Shown here in pieces: positions 10,743-23,323 of a stretch of 64,000 nucleotides of DNA. The DNA is from Paraburkholderia bannensis (lineage in GTDB: Bacteria > Pseudomonadota > Gammaproteobacteria > Burkholderiales > Burkholderiaceae). The stretch spans positions 434,001-498,000 of the forward strand of contig NZ_JACHBW010000003.1 in assembly GCF_014200455.1 (NCBI RefSeq). The letters are read 5' to 3'. Position 1 is the stretch's first letter. The number at the start of each line of letters is the position of its first letter. The position numbers were made by a program, and so were the translations under genes. Below the pieces are notes generated by a model. The model worked only from the letters and a program-made list of their open reading frames with translations, ran no database searches and was not told where the DNA came from.

Positions 10743-12038
10743 ATGGATGTCATCGTCATTGGCGGCGGAATTGCCGGCGTCGCCACCGCCTACCAGTTGC
10801 GCGCGGCGGGCCATCGCGTCTGCGTGGTCGAGCGCCACGCCACCGTCGCGCAGGGCGCGACCTACGGCCATAGCGGCGTCGTGTTGCCGACGCCGCTCGA
10901 CGTCTGGTTCGGCCCCACCTTCCTGCGCAACGGCCGGCAGTCCTCGGGCGGCGTGATCTCCAGAACCGGCTTCACGGGCCAGGCGCGCGCCTTCGTCAAG
11001 CGCCTCGCCACGCTGCACGGCTCCGAAGCGTTCGAGGCGCGCTATGCGCTGCTGCGCCCGCTGATCGAATCGGCCCAGGCGGGACTCGACGATATCGAAA
11101 ACCGTTTCCAGCTCGAATACGAGCAGCGCGAAGGCCTGCTCTATCTGGTGCGCGCCACCGACGAGTGGTCGCTCAACCAGCCCGCGCTGGAACTGCTGCG
11201 CCGCTTCGAAACACCGCATCACGTACTGACGCCCCACGAGTGCGTGGCCGCCGAACACACCATTCCCGCCGATCCGCCGTTCGCGGGCGCGGTGCGCTTC
11301 GATCACGCGCGCGTCGCCAACTGCCCGCTGTTCGTCAAGCAGCTCAAGCAGACGCTCGATACGCTCGGCGGCGTGCAGTTCGAAACCGGGCGCACGGTGA
11401 GCGCGATCCGCGTTGAAAGCCAGCGCGCGGCCGTCGAGCTTGCGCCGCGCCCCGAGGAAGCGGGCAAGCGCCGCGACGTCGAAGTGATTTCCGCCGATGC
11501 CGTGGTGGTCGCGGCGGGCGCGCAAACGCCGAAGCTGCTCGCGCCGCTGGGCATCAAGCTGCCGTTTTACCCGGTGCGTATGCATACGCTCAACGCGCCG
11601 GTCGCGCACGAGGAATGCGTGCCCAACTCCACGCTCGTCGATGCGGCGCGGCGCATCGTCGTCACGCGCACGAATCACCGTCTGCGCATCGCGGGCGGCG
11701 CGGTGCTCCAGCGCGCCGGGCAACTCGACCAGGCGCTGCCCGAGGCGCTCACCGAAGAAGCGCTCGCCCTGCTCGGCGAAGCGTCGCGCGACTGGGCGCC
11801 GGGCGCCGCACGCATCTCGGCGGCGCTGGCGTGGGAAGGCATGAAGCTGCTGTCCGCCGATGGGCTGCCCGCCGTGGGCAACGTCGGCAGTCCGCGTTTG
11901 TTCGTCAACGCGGGACACGGCCCGGCGGGCTGGGCGCTGGCGCTCGGCTCGGCGCGCCTGATCGCCGCCCAGGTGTCCGGCACCGCGCCGGAATTGCCCG
12001 CCGAAACGGTCGAGGCCCTCTGGCCGGGGCGCAGCTAA
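10743..12038 (+). CDS. FAD-dependent D-amino-acid dehydrogenase-like oxidoreductase (DadA family)
   Basis: DAO-fold flavoenzyme, 431 residues, likely oxidising a D-amino acid or other secondary amine and passing electrons to the respiratory chain. The Rossmann motif VIGGGIAGVATAYQL is at 5-19, followed by E30 (VVER) for the FAD ribose, and the C-terminal FAD contact GHGPAGWALALGSARL is typical of DadA. The start at 10743 puts the dinucleotide fold at the very N-terminus as in the family. No alanine racemase or other dad gene is adjacent, so the substrate is open. Followed after 112 bases by the NAD(P)HX repair gene. Confidence 0.85.
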   Translation: MDVIVIGGGIAGVATAYQLRAAGHRVCVVERHATVAQGATYGHSGVVLPTPLDVWFGPTFLRNGRQSSGGVISRTGFTGQARAFVKRLATLHGSEAFEARYALLRPLIESAQAGLDDIENRFQLEYEQREGLLYLVRATDEWSLNQPALELLRRFETPHHVLTPHECVAAEHTIPADPPFAGAVRFDHARVANCPLFVKQLKQTLDTLGGVQFETGRTVSAIRVESQRAAVELAPRPEEAGKRRDVEVISADAVVVAAGAQTPKLLAPLGIKLPFYPVRMHTLNAPVAHEECVPNSTLVDAARRIVVTRTNHRLRIAGGAVLQRAGQLDQALPEALTEEALALLGEASRDWAPGAARISAALAWEGMKLLSADGLPAVGNVGSPRLFVNAGHGPAGWALALGSARLIAAQVSGTAPELPAETVEALWPGRS

Positions 12039-12109
12039 AGGCTGTCGCCGTTGTTTGCATGGCGCCAGGCTAGTGGCCAGGCTAGTTCATGGCGATTGCG
12101 GGGTATGGT

Positions 12110-12115
12110 TATGCT
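12110..12115 (+). promoter_or_regulatory. Possible -10 box of nnr gene
   Basis: TATGCT preceded by TGGT, 36 bases before the start. Weak match. Confidence 0.3.
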
Positions 12116-12150
12116 GTCGGTTTATCCGCAGGTCGCCACGCTCCGCCGCC

Positions 12151-13734
12151 ATGACCCACGCCACGCCCGCCCACCCTACCCTCGTCAATCCACATGACCG
12201 TGCAGTGGCCTTGCTCACGGTCGCCCAGCTCCGCGAACGTGAACACGCCGCGCAGGCGTCGCTGCCCGCCCATACGCTGATGGCGCGCGCCGGGGCCGCC
12301 GCTGCCCACTTTCTGCGCGAGCAGATCGTGCACGCGCCCTCTGCGCTCAGCACCAAGCCCGTGTGGTTCGCGGCCGGTCCTGGCAACAACGGCGGCGACG
12401 CGCTGGTGGCCGCGGCCGCGCTAAAGCGCGCGGGCATCGCCTGCGAAGTCTGCATGCCCGTCGAAGTGAAACCCGCTGATGCGCGCTGGGCGCTCGCCGA
12501 AGCCCGCGCCGCCGGCGTGCCGATCACCCAGACGCCACCCGCGTCGTTCGACGCATACGGCTGGCTGGTGGACGGCCTGTTCGGCATCGGACTCGCGCGT
12601 GCGCTCGACGGGGTGTTTGCCGAACTGGCCCGGCTCCTCTCGACACGCAGGCGCAGCGACGCTCACGTGCTGGCGCTCGATGTGCCCAGCGGTCTGGACA
12701 GCGATACCGGCAACGTGGTCGGCGGCGGCCCGGCCGTGCGCGCGAGCCACACGCTCACCTTCATCGGCGCGAAGCCCGGTCTCTATACGGGCGTGGGACG
12801 CGATTACGCGGGCGCGGTGAGCGTGGCGCCGATCGGTATCGATACAGCGGTCTCGCTCGATAGCGCGGAGATCGCCTGGCTTAACGCACCGGCGTTGTTC
12901 GCACCGTTCCTCCCCGCGCGCGACTTCGCGACCCACAAGGGCAGCTTCGGCACGCTGGCCGTGATTGGCGGCGATACCGGCATGTGCGGCGCACCGATCC
13001 TCGCGGCGCGCGCCGCGCTGCTGTCGGGCGCGGGCAAGGTCAACGTGGGCTTTCTGGGCAGCGACGCGCCGCCCTATGACGCGCCGCATCCCGAACTGAT
13101 GCTGCATGACGCCGCCAAGCTCCCGCTCGATGCGATGGACGCCGTTGCGGCGGGCTGCGGCATGGGCAGCAGCGCCTCGGCGCGGCAACTGGTCGAGCGC
13201 ATCCTGCGGCTCGACGCCGCCGTGCTGCTCGATGCCGATGCGCTCAATCTCGTCGCGCGCGACGCGGCTCTCGCCGCACACGTCAGCGAACATGCGCGCA
13301 CGCGCCGCGCGCCTTGCGTGCTGACGCCCCATCCGCTCGAAGCCGCGCGTCTTCTTGGCGTCGATACGGCTGAGCTGCAGCGCGACCGCCTGGCCTCGGC
13401 GCGAGCGCTCGCCTCCCGCTTCGAGGCAGTGGTGGTACTCAAGGGCAGCGGCACGGTGATCGCCGCGCCCGACGCACGCCTCGCGATCAACCCGACCGGC
13501 AACGCGGCGCTCGCCACCGGCGGCACAGGCGATGTGCTCGGCGGCATCATCGGCGCACTGCTCGCCCAGCGCTTGCCGCCCTTCGAGGCGGCACTCGCAG
13601 GCGTCTACCTGCACGGCCTCGCCGCCGATACGCTCGTCGCCCAGGGCGATGGTCCTGCCGGGCTCGCCGCAGGCGAACTCGCGCCGATGGTCCGACGTCT
13701 CATGAACCGGCTGTTTTACGCGCCGAAACCCTGA
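12151..13734 (+). CDS. nnr: Bifunctional NAD(P)H-hydrate epimerase / ADP-dependent NAD(P)H-hydrate dehydratase
   Basis: Repairs damaged nicotinamide cofactors: the YjeF_N half epimerises R-NAD(P)HX to S, the C-terminal ribokinase-like half dehydrates the S form with ADP. 527 residues. In the N-half: AGPGNNGGDALV, GLFGIGLAR and LDVPSGLDSDTG. In the C-half: HKGSFGTLAVIGG, LDADALNL, LTPHPLEAARLLG, VLKGSGTVI and the nucleotide motif NAALATGGTGDVLGG. Both active sites look intact. The start is the ATG at 12151; the upstream open frame overlaps the promoter region. Stand-alone unit with pgi 246 bases downstream. Confidence 0.95.
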   Translation: MTHATPAHPTLVNPHDRAVALLTVAQLREREHAAQASLPAHTLMARAGAAAAHFLREQIVHAPSALSTKPVWFAAGPGNNGGDALVAAAALKRAGIACEVCMPVEVKPADARWALAEARAAGVPITQTPPASFDAYGWLVDGLFGIGLARALDGVFAELARLLSTRRRSDAHVLALDVPSGLDSDTGNVVGGGPAVRASHTLTFIGAKPGLYTGVGRDYAGAVSVAPIGIDTAVSLDSAEIAWLNAPALFAPFLPARDFATHKGSFGTLAVIGGDTGMCGAPILAARAALLSGAGKVNVGFLGSDAPPYDAPHPELMLHDAAKLPLDAMDAVAAGCGMGSSASARQLVERILRLDAAVLLDADALNLVARDAALAAHVSEHARTRRAPCVLTPHPLEAARLLGVDTAELQRDRLASARALASRFEAVVVLKGSGTVIAAPDARLAINPTGNAALATGGTGDVLGGIIGALLAQRLPPFEAALAGVYLHGLAADTLVAQGDGPAGLAAGELAPMVRRLMNRLFYAPKP

Positions 13735-13857
13735 TCGCGGCCCGGCAATCGACCACAATCCTCCAGATAGTGAGAGAAATCGCGCCATGACGTTTGCTAA
13801 CGTGTAATCGGTTCCGTTAGCTTGGCCGACCCCGTGCGCAGCCTCGCCCAGGCCCGC

Positions 13858-13863
13858 TATACT
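13858..13863 (+). promoter_or_regulatory. -10 box of pgi
   Basis: TATACT, 117 bases before the pgi start, with no recognisable -35. The 246-base gap to the previous gene holds nothing else clear. Confidence 0.4.
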
Positions 13864-13980
13864 GATCTTTCGCGCGCCGCCCACCGGCGGCGCGTTCCCC
13901 CGCAGCGCGTGACGCGCGCGCTGGCCTGACCGGCCGGCGCCCTCCGCCGCCCTTCATTCGTTTTCCCTCGCTAGACGAAC

Positions 13981-15600
<1,620 letters not shown>

Positions 15601-15637
15601 TGGGCTAGTGCGCGTTTGACGAGGCGCTGATGGTGCG

Positions 15638-15676
15638 AAGGCGTGGACGGTGCTTGCCGTACACGCCTTTGTTTTT
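15638..15676 (+). terminator. Terminator of pgi
   Basis: Hairpin AAGGCGTG-g-ACGG ... CCGT-a-CACGCCTT, then TTTGTTTTT, 38 bases after the pgi stop. Confidence 0.85.
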
Positions 15677-15704
15677 ACCTGCAGCGCAGCGTTGGCCGAA
15701 ACGT

Positions 15705-16445
15705 CTAGCGCGCCGTTTCGATACGGTCGCTTGCGTCTTCGGGGCCGTCGACATGAAGCGCATTCGGCACGCGGCGGCCTGCTTCGATCGTCACCACGGT
15801 ATCGCAACGGCGTGCGAGATCGATGTCATGCGTGACGAGCACGAGCGTCGCGCCGTTCGCGCGATTGAGTTCGAACATCAGGTCGATGACGGCGCGGCCC
15901 GTGGCGGCGTCGAGGCTGCCGGTGGGTTCGTCGGCGAACAGAACAGATGGATGGGTGACGAAGGCGCGCGCGAGCGCCACGCGCTGCTGCTCGCCGCCCG
16001 ACAGCAGTTTGGGGTAGTGGCCGGTGCGCTGCCCCAGACCGACGCGCTCCAGCAGCGCACGGGCGCGCGTGAAGGCCTCGCGCGTACTCAGGCCGCCCTG
16101 CAATTCAAGCGGCAGCGCGACGTTCTCCAGCGCCGTCAGATGCGGCATCAACTGGAACGACTGGAATACGAAGCCCACCGCACCATTGCGCAACGCAGCG
16201 CGACGATCTTCCGCCATGCCGGTAAGCTCATGTCCAAGCAGACGAACCGAGCCGGCGCTCGCACTGTCCAAACCGGCCAGCAGGCCCAGCAAGGTCGACT
16301 TGCCCGAACCCGACGCTCCGACGATCGCCACGCTGCTGCCCGCGTGCACGCTCATGTCGATACCGTCGAGGATCGTCAGTTCGCCGGCCGCGTCGGTGAC
16401 GCGCTTGCTCAAACCCCGTACTTCGATGACTGGATCGCTATTCAT
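15705..16445 (-). CDS. ybbA: ABC transporter ATP-binding protein, YbbA/LolD type
   Basis: ATPase of the MacB/LolD/YbbA class (246 residues), which normally pairs with a YbbP-like permease in envelope export. Walker A GASGSGKST, Q-loop FQSFQLMP, signature LSGGEQQR, Walker B VLFADEP and switch His in LVTHD are all present. The start is the ATG at 16445; an in-frame TTG lies at 16463. It is head-to-head with the tesA-like gene, as in E. coli, but no permease gene follows: the next gene is pgi, convergent. The partner must be elsewhere or absent. Confidence 0.88.
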   Translation of the reverse strand: MNSDPVIEVRGLSKRVTDAAGELTILDGIDMSVHAGSSVAIVGASGSGKSTLLGLLAGLDSASAGSVRLLGHELTGMAEDRRAALRNGAVGFVFQSFQLMPHLTALENVALPLELQGGLSTREAFTRARALLERVGLGQRTGHYPKLLSGGEQQRVALARAFVTHPSVLFADEPTGSLDAATGRAVIDLMFELNRANGATLVLVTHDIDLARRCDTVVTIEAGRRVPNALHVDGPEDASDRIETAR

Positions 16446-16451
16446 TCGCAC

Positions 16452-17180
16452 ATGATGAAGCAAAGATTAGCCGACAGGAACCACGCTCCCGGACGCCGCA
16501 TGCGCAGCGTGACCGCCGTAACCGCTTTCGCGCTACTGGGCGCGATCGCTTTGTCCTGCGCGGCGCCCGATGCCGCTTCCGCGGCCACGCCGCCTGCCGC
16601 TCCAGCGGTGACGGCAAAGCCCGTCATCGCGGTGCTGGGCGACAGTTTGTCCGCCGAATACGGCCTGCCGCGCGACACGGGCTGGGTGGCCTTGCTGCGC
16701 CAGCGCCTTGCCAGCCAGCGAATCGATTATAGCGTCGCGAATGCCAGCATCAGCGGCGACACCACGAGCGGCGGCCTGGCGCGTCTGCCGCTCGTCATGC
16801 AGCGCATGAAGCCGTCGGTCGTGATCGTCGAACTGGGCGCCAACGACGCCCTGCGCGGCGTGCCGCTCGCCACGACCGAGAGCAATCTGCGCGCCATCGT
16901 CGCCCAGATCCGCCAGGCTCACGCGCAGCCGGTGCTGGTCGGCATGTACGTGCCGCCCAACTACGGCCCCGACTACACCCAGAAATTCCACGGCCTCTAC
17001 GGCCAGCTCTCGAAAGAACTGCACGTGCCGCTCGTGCCGTTTCTGCTCGCCGGACTTGAAAACAAGCCCGATCTCTTCCAGGCCGACCAGATGCATCCCA
17101 CCCAGCAGGCACAGCCTTTGCTCCTTGACAACGTGTGGCCGACGCTCAAGCCCCTGCTTGGCGGCAGCGCGCAGCGCTAG
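16452..17180 (+). CDS. tesA: Periplasmic GDSL esterase / acyl-CoA thioesterase I
   Basis: SGNH-hydrolase fold (TesA/ArylEsterase), hydrolysing acyl thioesters and lysophospholipids in the periplasm. 242 residues from the ATG at 16452; another in-frame ATG at 16500 would start right at the signal peptide (hydrophobic FALLGAIALS, cleavage near DAASA). Block I VLGDSLSAEYGL (Ser), block III ELGANDALRG (Gly/Asn), and block V DQMHPT (Asp and His) are complete. Only 6 bases separate the two divergent start codons if 16452 is used. No good Shine-Dalgarno is seen before either candidate start. Confidence 0.88.
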   Translation: MMKQRLADRNHAPGRRMRSVTAVTAFALLGAIALSCAAPDAASAATPPAAPAVTAKPVIAVLGDSLSAEYGLPRDTGWVALLRQRLASQRIDYSVANASISGDTTSGGLARLPLVMQRMKPSVVIVELGANDALRGVPLATTESNLRAIVAQIRQAHAQPVLVGMYVPPNYGPDYTQKFHGLYGQLSKELHVPLVPFLLAGLENKPDLFQADQMHPTQQAQPLLLDNVWPTLKPLLGGSAQR

Positions 17181-17368
17181 CGGATAACGCGAGGACACGC
17201 GAGAGGCGCTACGGCGCGCTGGCGCGTATCCTGCCGCTGTCAGGGGCGCTTGCCTGCTGTTCGGGCGGCGCGTCTGGTGTGGGAGCGTCGTGCATCAGGT
17301 CACATTTTTTTGCGCCGGGCGAGAAGCTTCGCCCAATCTCAGATTGACCCTGACTGGAGGGATAAAAC

Positions 17369-17716
17369 GTGAAATATTTACCTCTTATTGTCGTAACGGC
17401 AGCGCTCGCTGCCTGCGCCAATCAGCCGATGCCGAGCGGAGCTCAATCGGTCGGCACCAGCCAGCAACCGCCGACGGCCGTTGCCCAGTGCATCGCCAAG
17501 AAGTGGGCCGACAAGTCGCAGCAACAAGTCGTCTCGCAGAGCGTAATGGCCAACGACCAGGCCGTGGACGTCTACGTGCCGGGCCAGCAACCGCCTAACG
17601 GCGCTGCGGCGACCGTGCGTCCAGCCTGGGACGCCAACGCGAAGACCTGGGTGGGCTTCCGCTCGGGCGGCGGTGCCGGCGCCGATGCCACGAGCGATAT
17701 CAGCGCCTGTCTGTGA
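17369..17716 (+). CDS. Small putative lipoprotein
   Basis: Unknown function, 115 residues. GTG start at 17369 with a strong GGAGG 8 bases upstream. The N-terminus is a lipoprotein signal with lipobox LAACA and the lipidated Cys at about 16. The mature part has a conserved-looking stretch (AQCIAKKWADKS) then a Gly/Ala-rich region and a C-terminal Cys four residues from... the end region DISACL, so a disulfide between the Cys of AQCI and the C-terminal Cys is possible. Likely envelope-anchored. It stands alone and ends at a strong terminator. Confidence 0.8.
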   Translation: MKYLPLIVVTAALAACANQPMPSGAQSVGTSQQPPTAVAQCIAKKWADKSQQQVVSQSVMANDQAVDVYVPGQQPPNGAAATVRPAWDANAKTWVGFRSGGGAGADATSDISACL

Positions 17717-17776
17717 TGTGAAGTGAATTTGACGCGCTGCATCGCATGATCGACATGCAAAGCAGCGCGCAAATGC

Positions 17777-17810
17777 AAAACGCCCCGCTACAAGCGGGGC
17801 GTTTTCGTTT
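17777..17810 (+). terminator. Terminator after the lipoprotein gene
   Basis: AAAACGCCCCGCT / AGCGGGGCGTTTT with a 3-base loop, tail TTTTCGTTT. Usable from both sides (ppiD converges). Confidence 0.9.
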
Positions 17811-17849
17811 CAGGCCTGACTCCGGCCGGGTGGCCTTGCTTAACGGCCT

Positions 17850-19793
17850 TTACTGGCCGTCGCCGTCGCCTTGCTGGTTCGACGCGCCAAGCGTGCCGTA
17901 ATACTTCACCTTCGAGCGATCGCGCAGCGCATCCAGGTACGCCTGCGTCTGCGACTGGCCAGCCACGCCGGCAAGCTGCTGCTGCGCCTGCGCGAGGCGC
18001 GCGCCGTCGGCTGCCGGGCCGTTCGTCACGCTGTTTACGCGGTAGATCGCATAACCGTCCTTGCCGAGATCGACGCCCACGTATGCGGGCAGCTTTTGCG
18101 CGTCGGCCTTGAACACGGCGGACAGCGCGCCCGGCGGCAGGCCCTGTGCATCGTTGCGCGACACCTTGAGCGCCGACGAGAAACCATCGGTCGACTTCGA
18201 CTTCTGCAGGTCGGCGAGCTTCGCTTCGCCATCCTTGCGCGCCATATCGGCAGCCAGTTGCGTCACCACCTTCTGATGCACCGCGTCCTTGACCGAAGCG
18301 AACGCGGGCACGGTAGCCGGCTGGAAGCTCGTCACGTGCGCTGAAATCAGCGTGCTGTTGCCGACATCGATCGCCTGCGTGTTGTTGTGGCTCGTAACCG
18401 AGTCGTTCGCAAACACGGCGTCCAGGAACTTCTGGTTGTTAAGCGGGCTATCCGGCGGCAGCGCGGGGTTCGGCTTCGGCGTGACCGTGGCGCTCTGGAT
18501 CGTCAGCTTGTACTTGTCGGCGGCCGGCTGCAGGGTCTTGGCCTGTTCGTAGACCGTCGAGGTAAAGCCTTCGGTTGCATCGGCAAGCACCTTGGCCGCT
18601 TGCTGCGTCTTCACGTCGTTGAGGATTTGGCCCTTCACGTCGTCGAACGGCTTCGTGACCGACGGCTTGATGTCCGTGACCTTGACGATGTGATAACCAA
18701 AGTCCGACTGGATCACGTCGCTAATCTCGTCCTTCTTCAGCTTGAAGACCGCGTCGTCGAACGCCTGACCGCCTGCGATCATGCCGGGACCGAAGTAACC
18801 GAGATCGCCGCCCTTTGCCGCCGAGCCCGGATCCTGCGAGTCCTTCTGCGCGAGTTGCGCGAACTGATCCGGATGCGCCTTCACTTCGGCGAGGATCTGC
18901 TCGGCCTTCTGCTTCGCGGCTGCACGATCGGCCGCGCTCGCGTCCTTCGCTACCGTGATCAGAATGTGGCTCGCACGCACTTCTTCCTGCGACTTGAAAT
19001 GGGCGATGTTGTCGTAGTAGTACTTCTTGAGATCGGCATCGCTGGGGTTGACCGTCGCGGCGACCGTCGCGGCCGACAGCACCAGATACTGGATCTGCGC
19101 CGTGGCGGGGGTGGCGAACTCGTTCTTGTGCGCGTCGTAATAGGCTTGCAGTTGCGCGTCAGTCGGCTGGACCTTCGTCGCGTAGTCGCTGGCGCGGAAT
19201 GCGAGGCCCTGCACTTCACGCGTCTGCTCCGACAGACCAGTGAGTTGCTGCGCGAGCGACTTCGAGGTGAACGCGCTGTTCACGAGCGCCGCGGGCAACT
19301 GCTGCATCGCGAGGCTGTAACGCACACGCTCGTCGTACTGCTCGGGTGTCATGCCCTGCATCGCGAGCAACTGCTTGTATTTGTCGAGATCGATCGAGCC
19401 GTCGGGGTTCTTCAGCGACGAGATAATCGGATCGGCGAGCAGCGTGCGACGCACGGCTTCGTCCGAAGCGGTCAGATGCAGACGTTGCACTTCATCGGCC
19501 AGCACGCGTTGCTGGATCAGACCGTCAAGGATGTCCTTGCGATGCTGCGGCGTGTCGAACATGCTGACATCGAACTGCGCACCCATCATCTGGCGCGCCT
19601 GATCCATCTGCTGACGCGCGGCGCCGTCGTAATCGACGCGAGTGATCTTGTGACCATTGACGCTGGCGACGTTCGCGCTTTCGTCAAAGAAGCCGCGGAA
19701 ACCTTGAATGCCGACGAAGCCGAGACCTGGCAGAATCACCAGCATCAGCATCAGCATCATCAGTCGTTTGTGATTGCGGAAAAAATCGAGCAT
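17850..19793 (-). CDS. ppiD: Periplasmic folding chaperone / peptidyl-prolyl isomerase PpiD
   Basis: Membrane-anchored periplasmic chaperone at the Sec exit, 647 residues. N-terminal cytoplasmic MLDFFRNHKR, then one transmembrane helix rich in M/L (LMMLMLMLVILPGLGFVGI). A SurA-N-like chaperone region follows (about 40-230), then a parvulin domain at about 265-365 with ASHILI, GGDLGYFGPG and FGYHIVKV, and a long C-terminal region. The ATG at 19793 is chosen over a TTG at 19820. It is the last gene of the minus-strand proteostasis block, after two tRNAs and a hairpin. Confidence 0.95.
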   Translation of the reverse strand: MLDFFRNHKRLMMLMLMLVILPGLGFVGIQGFRGFFDESANVASVNGHKITRVDYDGAARQQMDQARQMMGAQFDVSMFDTPQHRKDILDGLIQQRVLADEVQRLHLTASDEAVRRTLLADPIISSLKNPDGSIDLDKYKQLLAMQGMTPEQYDERVRYSLAMQQLPAALVNSAFTSKSLAQQLTGLSEQTREVQGLAFRASDYATKVQPTDAQLQAYYDAHKNEFATPATAQIQYLVLSAATVAATVNPSDADLKKYYYDNIAHFKSQEEVRASHILITVAKDASAADRAAAKQKAEQILAEVKAHPDQFAQLAQKDSQDPGSAAKGGDLGYFGPGMIAGGQAFDDAVFKLKKDEISDVIQSDFGYHIVKVTDIKPSVTKPFDDVKGQILNDVKTQQAAKVLADATEGFTSTVYEQAKTLQPAADKYKLTIQSATVTPKPNPALPPDSPLNNQKFLDAVFANDSVTSHNNTQAIDVGNSTLISAHVTSFQPATVPAFASVKDAVHQKVVTQLAADMARKDGEAKLADLQKSKSTDGFSSALKVSRNDAQGLPPGALSAVFKADAQKLPAYVGVDLGKDGYAIYRVNSVTNGPAADGARLAQAQQQLAGVAGQSQTQAYLDALRDRSKVKYYGTLGASNQQGDGDGQ

Positions 19794-19851
19794 GCGGGAC
19801 CGAGCGTTGAGGGGCGCCAAAAAACAGAACGCCCGATCTTACATCAGCAGA

Positions 19852-19881
19852 CAACAAAAAAGGCGAACCGGAGTTCGCCTT
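19852..19881 (-). terminator. Terminator after the tRNA pair
   Basis: AAGGCGAAC / GTTCGCCTT hairpin; on the minus strand it is followed by TTTTTTGTTG. It separates tRNA-Asp from ppiD. Confidence 0.8.
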
Positions 19882-19905
19882 CTTGCTTTGCTGCTGGAGT
19901 ATTCC

Positions 19906-19982
19906 TGGCGGAGCGGACGGGACTCGAACCCGCGACCCCCGGCGTGACAGGCCGGTATTCTAACCAACTGAACTACCGCTCC
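19906..19982 (-). tRNA. tRNA-Asp (anticodon GTC)
   Basis: 77-nt cloverleaf on the minus strand beginning GGAGCGGTAG and ending with a genome-encoded CCA; anticodon loop CTGTCAC reads GTC; T-loop GGTTCGAGTCC is present. Confidence 0.96.
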
Positions 19983-20054
19983 GTGCGGTGTGCTGCTTTT
20001 GTGCTACCGGAGCCATCGCGGCGATGTTTCGCGCGACCTGGCGATCTGAAACTG

Positions 20055-20130
20055 TGGTGGGTGCTGAGAGGCTCGAACTCCCGACCTACGCCTTGTAAGG
20101 GCGCCGCTCTACCAACTGAGCTAAGCACCC
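20055..20130 (-). tRNA. tRNA-Val (anticodon TAC)
   Basis: 76-nt cloverleaf on the minus strand, starting GGGTGCTTAG, anticodon loop CTTACAA (TAC), T-loop GTTCGAGCC, encoded CCA end. It lies 42 bases after the hupB stop and 72 before tRNA-Asp, so all three may share a transcript. Confidence 0.96.
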
Positions 20131-20172
20131 AGCTTCAGACTTCTGCGCCACCCTCATCAGGTAGCGAGCCCG

Positions 20173-20445
20173 CTAGTTTAACGCATCTTTGAGCGCTTTG
20201 CCAGGCCTGAATTTAGGAATTTTTGCAGCCTTGATTTTGATGGCGTCACCGGTGCGCGGATTGCGTCCCGTGCGCGCCGCGCGCTTGCCAACCGCAAAGG
20301 TGCCGAACCCCACCAGCGTGACAGAACCGCCCTTCTTCAGCGTGCCTTTGACGCCGTTGAGCACCGCGTCGAGCGCGCGACCGGCCGCTGCTTTTGAGAT
20401 ATCGGCCTGCTGCGCGATGTGATCGATCAAATCCGTTTTATTCAT
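20173..20445 (-). CDS. hupB: DNA-binding protein HU-beta
   Basis: Nucleoid protein of 90 residues that bends and compacts DNA as a dimer. Starts [11 protein letters not shown], has the GFGTF turn near 47 and the DNA-binding arm with [15 protein letters not shown] near 58-72, ending in [12 protein letters not shown]. Downstream of lon as in many proteobacteria, but with its own consensus promoter, and followed by tRNA-Val and tRNA-Asp on the same strand. Confidence 0.98.
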   Translation of the reverse strand: MNKTDLIDHIAQQADISKAAAGRALDAVLNGVKGTLKKGGSVTLVGFGTFAVGKRAARTGRNPRTGDAIKIKAAKIPKFRPGKALKDALN

Positions 20446-20538
20446 TCCAGCCCCCGAGAATGTGTTTTGGGCAATCGTGGTGGTAACGCTATGGATGATG
20501 CGGATGTTGCAGCCACGGCCAGAAGCCGGAGCCCGCTC

Positions 20539-20567
20539 ATTTAACGAAGCCGAATAAGCGGTGTCAA
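20539..20567 (-). promoter_or_regulatory. Sigma-70 promoter of hupB
   Basis: On the minus strand TTGACA, a 17-bp spacer, then TTAAAT: the best promoter match in the window. Predicted start about 85 bases upstream of the hupB ATG. Confidence 0.78.
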
Positions 20568-20648
20568 GCGGGGTTCAGCCTGATTCGGCGGGGCTTTCGA
20601 GGAAGTCTTCGGATTGGTACAACGTCAACGAATCTCGCGCACATAAAC

Positions 20649-20678
20649 AAAAACCCGCGGACCATGCCGCGGGTTTTT
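20649..20678 (-). terminator. Terminator of lon
   Basis: AAAAACCCGCGG / CCGCGGGTTTTT with a 6-base loop, 25 bases after the lon stop. Confidence 0.9.
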
Positions 20679-20702
20679 GGGGTACTACTGTTTGAAGAGA
20701 AC

Positions 20703-23132
<2,430 letters not shown>

Positions 23133-23166
23133 TTCATTTCCCCATGAGTGGAATCAATTGTTCGGT

Positions 23167-23194
23167 AAGTGAGGCCTGAAAAACCGATTACAAG
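23167..23194 (-). promoter_or_regulatory. Possible heat-shock (sigma-32) promoter of lon
   Basis: On the minus strand CTTGTAA, 13 bases, then CCTCACTT: 6/7 and 6/8 matches to CTTGAAA / CCCCATnT. Plausible for lon but not a strong match. Confidence 0.35.
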
Positions 23195-23259
23195 CCTCGC
23201 GCGTGTGGGAAAAGTTCAGTGACTCCAGAAAAGGTGCGCCATCGACCACAAGATAAACG

Positions 23260-23295
23260 AAAAAGCCGTTCATCACAGTGTATGAACGGCTTTTT
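23260..23295 (-). terminator. Terminator of clpX
   Basis: AAAAAGCCGTTCAT / ATGAACGGCTTTTT with an 8-base loop, just after the clpX stop; separates clpX from lon. Confidence 0.9.
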
Positions 23296-23323
23296 CCCGG
23301 AACTCTTTAGCCGATCACCCTCA

